Shown here: positions 36,281-46,640 of the stretch, piece after piece
Layout: the number at the start of each line of letters is the position of its first letter
Numbering within the stretch: the stretch's first letter is position 1
Assembly: GCF_016086655.4 (NCBI RefSeq)
Contig: NC_052132.2
Location: 22,384,805-22,448,804 of the forward strand
DNA from: Lepeophtheirus salmonis
Lineage: Eukaryota; Arthropoda; Copepoda; Siphonostomatoida; Caligidae
Length of the DNA: 64,000 nt
Direction: 5' to 3'
Position numbers and translations under genes: made by a program
Notes under the pieces: model-generated
Databases searched by the model: none
Told to the model about the DNA's origin: nothing
What the model saw: the letters and a program-made list of their open reading frames with translations, nothing else

Positions 36281-37870
36281 ATTTGTAAATTGACCAATCT
36301 GTCTAAGTTTTCTCAGATTAGCTCTTGCGTTCTTCAGTTTGGGTTTTTTATTCAGGTTATTTACTCTAATTCTTGTCTTTATTTTCACAAAGGATATGAT
36401 GACTTCTTCTGGCCAGTTAAGATATAATTCAATTAGATGATAATGCAGCCTTTCAAATGCGTTTGGGTTTTTGGCAATTGCGTCTTCATAGTTACAATGA
36501 AAAGCTTTGAAATGTTTTTCCAGAGAATGACAAAATTTCAAAAACTCACACGCCTCCCTTAGAGACCAATTCAATTTTAAGGCTAGACGTTTCTTCATAA
36601 AATCCGAAGTCACATGTCTTTTCCCCTAGATTTAGATAAAGTTCTTTACCTTTTTTTTCCCCAGAAGTTCTGCAATATAAGCCAGACCCTGATCTGAAAA
36701 ATTACTGGAAAATTGAAATGATTCTTCTGTATCTGTTGTAATTACTTTCTCGGCTTCAAGAAGTCCAGAGTCTTCTAAAGTTTTCTATGATTCAATTGAA
36801 TCCTCATCATGCTCATTTTCTTGTATATTTGAAGAAAAGAAGTGACTCGTTATTGATTTCGTAACTATTTCGCCATCATCCTCGTCATTTAACTCCTCTT
36901 CAACAGCTGAATTTCTTAAGAGAAGTTTATGATTTTTCCCCATTCAAATTACTTTTTAGTCTTTTGAGGGCTTCCACTGGGGATAGATGAGTATTGTTTC
37001 CTGTGATAGTACGAACTGTAAGATTACATTCTCCAAACATACACTCTTGATATTCTTCTGATATACTCATTTTTTCAGAGATAATTTTGATGCTATCTTC
37101 GAGGAAGCCAGGTTCACACTTAAAATCTTGTAGAAAGATTTCTTGAGTCTGGTGACTGGGCAATGAAAGAAGTTTCATAGAACATAAATATTCAAAGGCT
37201 TGAGAACTAATACTTCGTAAGATGAGGGTAATGGTTACATTCTCTTTAGAGTATCCTCGATTGAAATTTTTTAAGGGATCTATAATTCTTCTTACTTGGA
37301 TTTTGGAGTGGTTCTTTTCTAGGGTGGTCTTTTTTATATTAAACTTCTTTTAGTTTAGTAACTTGCACTTGGTTTTGTACCGACACAATTCCCTTTTCGT
37401 CAAAGAAAGTTCTTTTAACAGTTTTGTACATTTCCACTCTCAAAACAAAGGCCCATTTGCTTCCTCACACTAGACTCCTTTTTCGAATGTAAATATGAAT
37501 ATGAGAACTTTGCGTCTTGGTCAAAGGCTCTTGTTGAGACTCAGTGATTCCGCGACAAATTTGCATAAACCCTTCATTATCAGTCTTTGATTCCGAGTAC
37601 ATACTGGATTCCTGGACCTTACTTGCTTCCAATAGTCGTTTCACAAGCTCTTTCCTTTCGCGAGTTTACTTACAAATATCTCTAGAGGATTTGGGTTCGT
37701 CTAAACTGGGAGAAGCAAAGGGAATATGGAGTGAGTGGACTGCTTCACTTTTTAATTTCTTCCTGGGGTTTAAGTCAAGAAAATCAGCCTGGATATTTCG
37801 CTCAAAAAAAAAATACTGAGCATCCCGTGGCAGCAGGTCATTTCACAAACACACTTTAAAACTCGAAATG
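36281..37870 (-). pseudogene. THAP/P-element-like transposase fossil A
   Basis: On the minus strand the fossil opens with a degraded THAP-domain C-terminus (about 37770-37860: LLPRDAQYFF, PRKKLKSEAVHSL). The central catalytic part is missing or shrunken. Then ECNLTVRTITGNNTHLSPVE-ALKRLKSNLNGE (36927-37030), a frameshift into NHKLLLRNSAVEEELNDEDD, and FSSNFSDQGLAYIAELLGKK (36645-36705), the hallmark YIAG-type block of P-element transposases. The C-terminus from 36613 to 36281 reads EVIISFVKIKTRIRVNNLNK and LRKLRQIGQ. P transposases use an N-terminal THAP zinc finger to bind DNA and an RNase H-like core to cut. This copy lacks the core and has several stops, so it is inactive. Confidence 0.7.
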
Positions 37871-37938
37871 ATGCCATTTTTTATAAACAGATCCAAATTA
37901 GTGCACTTCACTTCAATGAAATTATCTGAACTACCTAG

Positions 37939-38186
37939 AGAAAGACTCTAGAGAAAGAGAGGTTAAGGGAAAATGTTCCTAACACCGACCTTATAATATC
38001 GTATTTTTGGTGTGACGTAGTCGCCCTTACTCTTCTCTTTCCACTAGGGGGGAGATGGCCCGTTCAAACTGGGTGTGAGCCTGGAGGATCATGTAGCAGT
38101 TTCTAATTTCAAGCCAATCAGAATTGAGAACTACTAAATCCTACCTTCCTTGCCTTGAGTGTCCACTCTTTACCTTAAGTCCTTTA
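37939..38186 (-). mobile_element. hAT-like MITE, sibling of 45126-45405
   Basis: About 248 bp. Its reverse complement matches 45126-45405 across nearly its whole length, with blocks such as TTAGTAGTTCTCAATTCTGAT, GACTACGTCACA and GGTCGGTGTTAG. Ends: AGAAAGACTCTAG at the left and AAGTCCTTTA at the right, slightly decayed versions of the sibling's TIR. No target duplication could be read. Confidence 0.75.
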
Positions 38187-38952
38187 GCAATAGGAAGGAA
38201 TAAAAACATACTGTGTTGGTTGAAGATTTATAGCCTTTTTTCAAGTTATATCTTTTTTCATTGTTTGTAAATTGAAATAACTGGAATTCATGTCGGAAGA
38301 ACTAATAGTGAGATACCGCTTTTTAATAACCTAAATCCATGAACATTGTAAAAACCTTTGTATGACTCTACCATAAGTATATAGAGCCTAACTTTGACTT
38401 AAATAGGAAGGCCCATAAGGGCTGCAGTGATGCGCTCACAGTGAGAACCTGGTCGACACCATTCAGGACCTCATTGATGAAGTCATTAGGAAGGAGTCTC
38501 TTAAGGCCACTCATATGAACAAATTAGTGAACGAGGTCATTTGCTACAACCGACAAGTAGCTCATGTATTATGGTCCTGCTCTTTGTTTTGATAATATAT
38601 CGCTGCATCTTCATCTCAGGAATTTATGGACCTACAAATCTCAATTTATATTCCGTAAAGATAGTTTTATATTTTTCAGAGTGTACTAGTTATGTTTAGA
38701 AATCATCTGTAGAGACCATTTTTAAAAATGTTTTTTTTTTTTGGTCTTGTCAATAGATGCATTATAATTTATACGTACATATATCTAACGTATGTTCCAA
38801 TTTATTTACTTATTTATGATAACTGTACTAAGTATTAATTTTTAGAGATAAGTTAACACTATTTTTTTTATTGTAATTGTTTATATGAATAAATAAATAC
38901 ATATCTACTTTTTTTGTTTTTATTAGTTGCAAATGAGAGTTAATTATTAAAT
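38187..38952. other. Noncoding interval with one coding-like fragment
   Basis: On + at 38431-38592 a short open frame reads ENLVDTIQDLIDEVIRKESL then MNKLVNEVICYNRQVAHVLW to a stop. Its GC content is above the background. It may be a mariner C-terminal remnant (the ENLVDTIQDL spacing is reminiscent) or something else. Not called as a gene. Confidence 0.3.
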
Positions 38953-40257
38953 TTTGAGATTCGACCCCGGTTTCACTGCCAAAATTGAGAAAATATCCGG
39001 TTTGGAATTCTTATCAGTAATACATGTTTTATAACCCAAAATTTCATCTGAACTTCAATTCTGAAGTCAGAAATACAAAATATGCAATAGTTTCTTTTAG
39101 ATATACTCATTTTTGTAAAGGTATGCCTAATCTGACAGAAATAAAATTATCTCTTTAGCATTTTCAAGTTCTACAAATGAATCAGTCAGTCACACACCTG
39201 TCGTTTTGAGTACATAGAGTTCTCTGAAAATTTGACCTTGATTTAGTCAATATCAATAAGCTTCTGGTCATATGATTGCGCAATATCACGCGTTCCGAAA
39301 TATGGATAATTAACTCAAAAATTATGTTGCTTCGTAAGTAAAATTTTTCAGTAGTATTAAGTAGTTGTGTTCTAATTGGGCATCATTTTCATAGAGCATC
39401 CTGGGTATAATTGATTAACTTTTCAAGAATATCGATCATTCCGTATTTTTTTTTTGCAACTTCCGTAATGAAAAATTTCACATAAAATTTTAAATGCGTA
39501 AATCGTGAAAAAAAAAATCTGAAATATTACAGCTGATAGGAGAAAATTAAACGCGTCAGCCTAAAATATACTATTTCAGGCAAAAACTATCAAATTTTCA
39601 AGAATATAGCTCCAAACGTTTTTATGTACCATCCATTTTAATGACGGACGGAATTTTTTTTCAAATGTCAATAAAATTAAGGAGTAGGCGTAATATCTTT
39701 TTTTAAATGTTCCGGTACAAGAAATAGTATAAATTAGATATCAATTTAAAACTTATTACATTTCATATAAAATGATATGTAAATCAATCCTGTAGCTCTT
39801 TCTTATCAGTAGATATGGCTACCTAAAGCTAGGAATTTATGTAAAACTGTGAATTTTCTATTCTGTTTGTCACTTGATGCATATTTTATAAACGTCCATT
39901 GCACAAAAGTTATGGAAGAAACAACTGAAAAAACAGTTTTATTTTAAAGTCCTGGCTACTATCCATCATTTGAACATAAATAATGGTTATTTTAATGTAC
40001 TTTGTAGATTATATAGGTCAACAAAATTGGGATTTCAAAATTTTTCTCCGGCAAAAATTGTCATTTTTGAAGAAAATTGGTCACAAATTCAAATTTTTTG
40101 GGTAAACGACACAAAGTACAGGATTGAAACTTAAAAAATCATAATCTTCAGATATTTTTACACTATAAAAGACTTATTAAATAATTCTCAATGTTTATTT
40201 TCTACCCTAAATATTTTTTTCACACTTTTGGGAGTGAAACCGGGGTTGAATCTGAAA
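38953..40257. mobile_element. ORF-less DNA element with about 30-bp terminal inverted repeats
   Basis: The left end (38953) contains GATTCGACCCCGGTTTCACT. The right end (to 40257) contains the inverse, GTGAAACCGGGGTTGAATCT. The inverted match continues through CCCAAAA-GTG-type bases for about 30 bp with a few mismatches. The 1.3-kb interior has no ORF and no transposase similarity I can see. No clear target duplication (flanks TATTAA / CCATGT). It abuts the Tc1-like element starting at 40325. Confidence 0.65.
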
Positions 40258-40324
40258 CCATGTCACTAAAAAACGTATTTCATTATTGCAGATTTAATTT
40301 TTTCTTTATATATTTGATCTTATA

Positions 40325-41678
40325 AGGTGTTATACAAAAAGATTGTCGCTGGAGAAACTACCGTGTATTTCATTGGAAAAAAGCACCTAAAATACAAAAA
40401 TCTACCGAATAATGTCTCCCTTCTTCTTGATAACTTCTCTCATTCTACCAGGCATGCTTGCAACTTGATTCTCCAAGATTTCGGGATCCAAAGTTTGCCA
40501 GACAGTTTTGACTTACTTTATGAGCTTCTCTTTGGATGTGCAAGTAGTCAGGCTCTTGCAATTCTCCTTCATAATTGCCCACAGATTTTTAATCGGGTTC
40601 AAGTCACGACTGTTACCAGCCCATTGGTTTTTCATCCAAACCCCAGAAAGATGCTCAGAACACGATTTCTGAGTTGATTTGGAGGCATGTAATGGAATAT
40701 TGTCTTGTATGAAGATAGACTCCGATGGCAGGGGAACAATTTTACAGTAGCTAATTGTTCTCTCAGAACTGTTGCAAGTGAGTGCAGGGAGAACAAACTT
40801 TTCCAGAATCTCAGTCTGATAGTACTCACTGTTGATCCTCTTGTTGCAGTCCACTGCATGAAGCTCACTGATTCCCAGAGCCCCAAATGCACCCCACACC
40901 ATTTTCTTCAGCAGATGCTTGACAACTGAAACAGGGGAACATCTTGCTTTTTCCTGGCCCAAATCCTGCCATTTTGGGGATTTTTTGAGCCAATTATCTG
41001 GAAGAAGCTCTTATCCGACCAAACCACACGTTTCCAGTCCTCCACAGATTACCCCTTCTTGTCAAATTGCAAAGGCCAACCTATTCTTCTTCATCTGCTC
41101 CATGAATAAGGGTTTGGAGGGCCTTTTGTAGTCATTAGTGCCAAAAAGGGATTCAAGTACCTTTTCATTGTCTCCCTAGAGATATTGTATCCTTTTGATG
41201 TTAGCTGGGCAGACAATTTTCGGGTAGACTGACGTTTTTTCCCAAAACTTTTGGATGTGACCTGTTTTGCGATTGGCGAGATTGAAGAAGGACGACCACG
41301 GATTGGTTTGTCTTCTTGACTCTCATCACGCTCATGAGTTGCCCACCATCTCTCAACAGACCTCAAACTGACCCAAAGTTCCTCGGCAACCATATTCTTT
41401 GAAATTCCACCAAGTAATTTGGCTACAGCGGCCACCCTCATCTTGGATATGGGAGAAATTACTATTTCGGCTGGCAAGTTTTACCCAATTTGTCACTTGC
41501 ACTTAGCAACAATAAAATACAACTTGCTTTAAAAAAAGAGGATCTATTCATAAAAAAACATTCAAAACAACCAAGGAAAAGTATTCTATTAGCATCATTT
41601 TGTCTTACCAGGATCATACCAAGAAACATGGTGGAAAGAGTGATAAATCGAAAACGACAATCTTTATGTGTCACACCT
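40325..41678 (-). mobile_element. Near full-length Tc1/mariner (DD37E-like) element
   Basis: TIRs of about 27 bp: the left starts AGGTGTTATACA and includes AAAGATTGTCG, and the right inverts to AGGTGTGACACA and AAAGATTGTCG. TA dinucleotides at 40323-40324 and 41679-41680 form the target duplication. The 1354-bp length and single transposase gene on minus match the superfamily. Compared with other mariners here it keeps both ends and nearly the whole gene, so it is one of the younger insertions. Confidence 0.88.
40402..41477 (-). pseudogene. Tc1-like transposase, frameshifted
   Basis: The start ATG is at 41477. Residues 1-128 (to 41091) include the bipartite HTH region: VAAVAKLLGGISKNMVAEEL, VERWWATHE, RGRPSSISPIAK and RKLSAQLTSKGYNISRETMK. 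After a frameshift, EDWKRVVWSDKSFFQ supplies the first catalytic Asp. A further shift leads into KKMVWGAFGALGISELH, then IFIQDNIPLHAS (second Asp) and WAGNSRDLNPIKNLW, where the catalytic Glu of PIENLW is Lys. Counting from the second Asp, 37 residues separate it from that Lys, as in DD37E-type relatives. Frameshifts and the Glu-to-Lys change make it inactive. The C-terminus MREVIKKKGDIIR-stop is normal. Confidence 0.88.
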
Positions 41679-41779
41679 TAACCCTCAGTTTAATCAATGT
41701 AATCAAAGTTATTGAAATAAGCTCTTTTATTGAAAATATTTTTCTTCAAAATATTGGATATAAAAAAAAGTTTTATTAA

Positions 41780-42371
41780 TTATAATAAACTATTTATTTC
41801 AATAGAATGTTTACTACAGTTAGAACACAAAAAAACACAACTACTATGTTCTTTACAAATATTATTACATGTAAATTTTGTTTTCTGGTCTTTTACTCTC
41901 AGACATTTTTTTTTTATTTCCTTTTTTATCGATGATGAAGACGTCTATGTTTTTTTAATAAACAATAATGAAATCACATCTCTAATATTTCGGTGAACTT
42001 TTAAGTTTAATAATCTTCTCTCAAGATGACATTTCAAAAGATTACGGAATAGGAATTCATACAAATAATGTTGATTAGAGCAAAAAAAAGTTGAAGGCTA
42101 TTTAAAGAGATACATTTTGAGATTTACTTGCCATTAAATCCCCAGGAACGGAATGTTCGAATACCAATTGACAAATGTGATGTTTTTTCCTGAGCCAGAA
42201 ATGTCAGATATTAATCTTTTCGAAAAAGCTGTTGAAGAGTTATGATCCTTATCAATTTTGAAGTGTTCCTCAGACTGTGAACCACCATAAATTTCCATAT
42301 TGCTAACGTAAAATTATTTTGCATCAAAAAGTGTTCGAATTTTATTCCCACATTTGGCATGTTTATTAGGA
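41780..42371 (-). pseudogene. piggyBac-like transposase C-terminal fossil
   Basis: On minus from 42371: PNKHAKCGNKIRTLFDAK-stop-FYVSNMEIYGGSQSEEHFK matches the block around the second catalytic Asp (K-x-x-KYGIK, then a-l-v-D-a-K-x-FY). After a shift, RLISDISGSGKNITFVNWYSNIPF is the GSGRN-xTxDNWFTSIPL block, with the third catalytic Asp replaced by Val. About 180 bp later, a cysteine-rich tail (41780-41905: KKCLRVK, KFTCNNICKEHSSC, CSNCSKH) resembles the C-terminal zinc-binding domain, ending at 41782. The N-terminal two-thirds is absent. Confidence 0.75.
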
Positions 42372-42421
42372 ACATATTACCGAAATGAACAACATCCTCT
42401 AAAGCTGATATAAATTTAATC

Positions 42422-42700
42422 CAGTGTTAACTTGGTCAAGTCTGACGAGACGATATCATTTCGTTAACGAAACTTTTTTTCATAACAAAGACGAAAATCT
42501 AACGAAAATCATGACGCTTACAAGACAAAGACGAAAATCTGACAAAAATCATGACGAAGACGAGACAAAGACGAAATTCTGACGAAGACGAAACTCCGAT
42601 AAAGACGAGACGAAATAAAAGATAACTACGACGAAACAATGACGATGTCTACCGAAGATTATATTATGACACTAACGAAACTCTTAGAAAAACTAATGAC
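42422..42700 (-). mobile_element. hAT-like MITE half-copy with GACGA subterminal repeats
   Basis: Starts with CAGTGTTAACTTGGTCAAGT, then about 270 bp of GACGAAAATCT / GACAAAGACGAAA units. Its reverse complement aligns internally with 12495-12800. Here the opposite terminus is retained and the 12495-type end is missing. Confidence 0.75.
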
Positions 42701-42884
42701 GTACAATTACGAACCTCCAAAAAAAAAAATCAATGCAATTACTAATGCTGATGGTTCGTACAACATACCCCATAGTCTTAAAACAAACTCATAACACAAA
42801 ATTTTCCTTAAAGCGTATTAAATTTAATTAATAATTAAGTGTTTGTGTAATGTGTATATAAGTGTTACATACAATGTGCAAAAT

Positions 42885-43140
42885 GCACGTCAGAGTGGGC
42901 AATGTGCAAAATTCCCATCAAAGCGGTCATTGTCCAAAATGCCCGATCAATTTATAAAATTTCCAATAGAGTGGTCAATGGTAATTTTAACTTCATTTAC
43001 ATTGTCAGGTAAAATGATTGTGGGTAATTTGATTATTAAACAATTCAATGCTAAACAATTTGATAGTTAAGTATTTTATTATGATACAATTTGATTTCTA
43101 TCAATTTGATACTCTGGTGTATTTTGATTGAAATAGATAG
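42885..43140. repeat. R2 repeat, first-half copy
   Basis: Shares TATAAAATTTCCAATAGA, TGGTCAATGGT, ATTGTGGGTAATTTGATTAT and TTGATTGAAATA with 34400-34610, in the same order. The GGCCCACAG unit array is absent. Confidence 0.75.
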
Positions 43141-43194
43141 AATGAACCCCTTATGCTAGACTCTATTTACTTTTTCCAGGGGAACACGTAGAAT

Positions 43195-43262
43195 AGCAAC
43201 GCTCTTTCCGAATTACTTTGAAAATACCAAGTAAAATAAAATTTTTGTTTCTTAATAACCTA
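43195..43262. repeat. R3 repeat start fragment
   Basis: AGCAACGCTCTTTCCGAATT and GAAAATACCAAGTAAA match the opening of the R3 copy at about 44145-44200; the similarity then stops. Confidence 0.6.
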
Positions 43263-44158
43263 ACGCTAATTCACTGTTTTTTATATATTACTTCTAGAGT
43301 GTAATGTTCCCTTTTCTTTGTATGCATTGGACCTACAATTTCAATATTACATACTTTTCTTATGAAAAATTCTAATATGTTTTTAATATAATATTATGTA
43401 TGTAACTAGAAAAAATAAATATAACAACTATATTTTATTTTTTATCATTAATTTTCATTTTATAATTGTAATATATAATTTTAATTCCTTTTTCGCGGAT
43501 AAAGGAATAGAAAAGGTATAGATTTAAGGCAAGATTTTAAGATTTTTGTCACGTGGCCTTTGTAGTTTTGGGATCCAACCCTTTAGAAAATTCACATTTC
43601 AAGGAGAAATGAAAAGATAAGAAAAAATCTATTGACAATAATAATTTGAAGCGTTTTAAGCCAAGTATATAATTGAATCCTATCCTGATGCTTCTAATTT
43701 TATGTCAGATATGAACAAGATGCATGTCTCAATCCATATTGATAGCCCTCCAAATCTTGTAAAATGTATGAAACTTTATACTGGCAGTCATTCCTTTTCG
43801 CTACACCATCACAAAGTAATTGGAGTCCCTAAATACAGTAGTGTTGCCGAAGATTACGAAAGAACTTGTATTAAATGATAATCTTGGACGAAACTATGAT
43901 CAATATTCAATGACTGAAGTATTGATTGGTACTCTGCATGGTCATTGTTAAGTTGCCCATATTTAATAAACTTGAAAGACGTTGACAACATCTTCACTAC
44001 ATTTTTGTCACAGATTTCTGGGGCAAGAGGCTAGAGGTTTTCATTATGGATGGCACATCTTATTTTATTAAATAAGTTAAAAACCTTAGGTAAAATTTCC
44101 AAATGATGTTGAATGTCACTTGACTCTCATGTTCTGAACAGAATACCAACGCTCTATC

Positions 44159-44615
44159 CGAATTACTTCGAAAATACTAAGTAAAGTAAAAAAATTTGTT
44201 TCTTAATTATGGTGATCAAAAACGATTGATTACTACGACGAGCACTTCAATTCAGTCTCAATGGTGTGGAAAAAACAGTGATGCAATCAATAAGTCTAGA
44301 GTAATAATCAATTCGCTGTATATAAGACCTTTTTTATATTGAAACTTGTACACACAACTTAAATATGTACTAATGAATGAGGCCTTTACAATTTTCGTCG
44401 AGGTTATTATCAATAAAACCTACATAGTACAATCAATATAAGAATCTAAATATTAAGATATAATAATATACTCATATCTATCAAAATTCATATTTCCCAT
44501 TAGTTATTTTGCATCTTCATACTCCATAAATAATTATTAATTACTTATTCTAAATGGTAGATACTAAATACATATAATTAAAGAAAAGAGTAAATATCCA
44601 ATATTCAGAGATATA
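44159..44615. repeat. Dispersed repeat R3, copy 2
   Basis: Colinear with 9991-10485 (see landmarks there). Its 3' edge runs into the 164-bp direct repeat R5 at 44599-44762. Confidence 0.85.
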
Positions 44616-44762
44616 TTTGAGTTCATCTTTTTAGTGTTTAGGTCAAGTCCGAGTCATCATGCTGTGGGTTTGTCGGGTTCCAAATACAAGTCCTTATGCT
44701 CCGTATCCATGGAAAAATAAGTAATGTCTGGATCTACCTGTTGTCTCGCCTAAGGCAAGATA
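44599..44762. repeat. Direct repeat R5, copy 1
   Basis: About 160 bp repeated at 46245-46408 in the same orientation with roughly ten differences. Blocks include TAGTGTTTAGGTCAAGTC, CATCATGCTGTGGGTTTGTC and CGTATCCATGGA. No gene is seen in it. Confidence 0.85.
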
Positions 44763-45117
44763 TCTTTTCCCAAATGATCTTTTGATAATACTAATTTACT
44801 TTTGGACTCCATTCACTTTATAACGGTGTAGTGATGATGAAAAAAAAATTCAACAATAACGATGACAGCTTTTTTAAATAAAACATATATTAAGGCAGGG
44901 AGCACCCTCCCTGAATCAGATAACAACTGAAAAAAGATGAACCCTCTTTTTAAATAACATTTTATAATCGGTAATATATTGATATTGGTAGAGCATAGAG
45001 AAAGAAATACCGCGTACGGGGAAAAAATCTTTTCACTTCGTTTTTGCTACATAAATCAAGGTTTTTGTGAATGCAGTAAATTTGTTGCGGTCAAATACAA
45101 AAAAAAAAAAAAAACTA
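44763..45117. other. Noncoding interval
   Basis: AT-rich with a poly-A run just before the MITE insertion at 45126. Nothing else supported. Confidence 0.4.
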
Positions 45118-45125
45118 GATCTTCC

Positions 45126-45405
45126 TAAAGGACTCTAGGCAAAGAGTGGACCCTAAAGGGAAGGAAGGTAGGAATTTAGTAGTTCTCAATTCTGATTTGC
45201 TTAAAATTAGAAACTGCTAAATGTTCCTCCAGACACGCAGCCAGACAGGAAAAGCCCGTCTCCCTCTAGTGAAAAGAGAAGAATAAAGGTGACTACGTCA
45301 CAACAATAACACGATATTATAGGTCGGTGTTAGAACATAGTCTTCCTTGTCTTTTGATTGAATTGTAAAAATTTTCCTTACCCGCTATTTCTCTAGAGTC
45401 CTTTA
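45126..45405 (+). mobile_element. hAT MITE with perfect 8-bp target duplication
   Basis: TIRs TAAAGGACTCTAG (45126) and CTAGAGTCCTTTA (to 45405) are exact inverses. GATCTTCC occurs immediately on both sides (45118-45125 and 45406-45413). An 8-bp duplication with TA-A-x-G ends is diagnostic of hAT. It is 280 bp with no coding capacity. Exact ends and duplication indicate a relatively recent insertion. The sibling at 37939-38186 is in the opposite orientation. Confidence 0.93.
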
Positions 45406-45436
45406 GATCTTCCTAATTGGCTTAGAAGCCGAAAAA

Positions 45437-45595
45437 ATGCCATTTGAACGTGACTAACGAATTTTGGTCCGCGTACTTTTGGACAATGGCAAGAAACCAA
45501 CAAAGATTGCAAAGCAGTTGGGGGTCCCCAACATGAACCCGGACATGAACGTGGTGTTCCGGCAAGATGGTGCGCCTGCTATTTTATTTTATTGA
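45437..45595 (+). pseudogene. Deletion-fused mariner transposase fragment
   Basis: On +, MPFERD-stop-RILVRVLLDNGKKPTKIAKQLGVPN is a mariner N-terminus (HTH). It is joined directly to MNPDMNVVFRQDGAPA, the second catalytic Asp block normally about 150 residues later. The frame stays open across the join and stops at 45595. An internal deletion explains it. No TIRs were recognised. Confidence 0.75.
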
Positions 45596-46454
45596 ATATC
45601 CCTACTACAACTGGTTGATGAAATAAATCTTTATAAAGTTATAGATTGAAAGTGTAAATATTTTTTCGCTGCACCCGGTAGATAGAGGTGAAGATATATT
45701 TTGATGACAGCATGGCATGGAATGGCAGACATCTTTTTGAATATACAGGTCGCTAAATCATTAAACCAAGTAGCGCATGAAAGGCTAACGTAATTATTAG
45801 GGGGAAAAAATATCTTGGTCAAAGTTCGCTTTTTTTGTCCGCTAGAGGTATTATTATTTCAAACATTTTGGAGAATCATGTCCTGTTCTCTTAGTCCGAG
45901 AGACTGCCACGGAAGATTTCACCCCATAAGGTACAGACATTAATTATTTTACCTAGAGCATTGATTTTTCCTTTTTTTGTCAGCCTGACCGCCCTTGCTG
46001 GATCTGGCCTCCAGACGACAAAAAAAATCCGTCAGAAACTTGAGATCATACCCCCCACAAAAAATAATAAAAAACCGTAAAATTTACATTTTTACACTCC
46101 TAAAGGCACATGGACAAAATTTGCATCAATATATAGTAATATTTCAAGACATCTTTAAAAAAAAAGACTGACACAAAAATTCCATCGTAACAGTGGGATC
46201 AGACACCCAAAGACTTTGAATTTACGGTTTATTTCAAGGCAAGTCCAATATTCAGAGCTGTATTTGAGTCCATCTTTTCAGTGTTTAGGTCAAGTCTGAG
46301 TCATCATGCTGTGGGTTTGTCGGGTTCCAAATACAAGTCCTCATTCTCCGTATCCATGGAGAAATAAGTAATGTCTGGATCTATCTGTTGTCTCGTCTAA
46401 GGCAAAATTTGCATTAATGTATAGTACTATTTCAGGGTATTATAGAAAAACAAG
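45596..46454. other. Noncoding interval with direct repeats
   Basis: Holds R5 copy 2 (46245-46408) and a further 35-bp direct repeat (AAAATTTGCAT-AAT-TATAGTA-TATTTCA) at about 46118 and 46405. No gene supported. Confidence 0.45.
46245..46408. repeat. Direct repeat R5, copy 2
   Basis: Second copy of 44599-44762, ending 46 bp before the fold-back element at 46455. Confidence 0.85.
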
Positions 46455-46640
46455 ACTGTTAACCAACTTCTGTCCAGGAAAATTAAGTCAGACCCCCAAA
46501 AATTACCCCCCCCCCCTTTCCTCCTAAATTCAAACAATATGTTGATTCTGTTGATTCAGGACATTATAATAATCCCAATTTCACCATATTTCCCGTTACA
46601 CATTGAATTATAAACTTTATAAATACATATTTAAAATTTG

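Larger units (their letters stand above)
42701..44158. other. Noncoding interval with repeat fragments
   Basis: Contains the R2 fragment at 42885-43140 and an R3 start fragment at 43195-43262. Around 43690-43870 on + a protein-like stretch (FMSDMNKMHVSIHIDSPPNL) occurs without family match. Otherwise nothing supported. Confidence 0.4.

Noticed and set aside
40327..40677. Plus-strand ORF of 116 codons
   Set aside because: Antisense to the Tc1-like transposase C-terminus, whose motifs are clear on the minus strand.
41730..41996. Plus-strand ORF of 88 codons
   Set aside because: Antisense to the piggyBac cysteine-rich tail; its Phe/Ile/Lys-heavy composition reflects AT content only.
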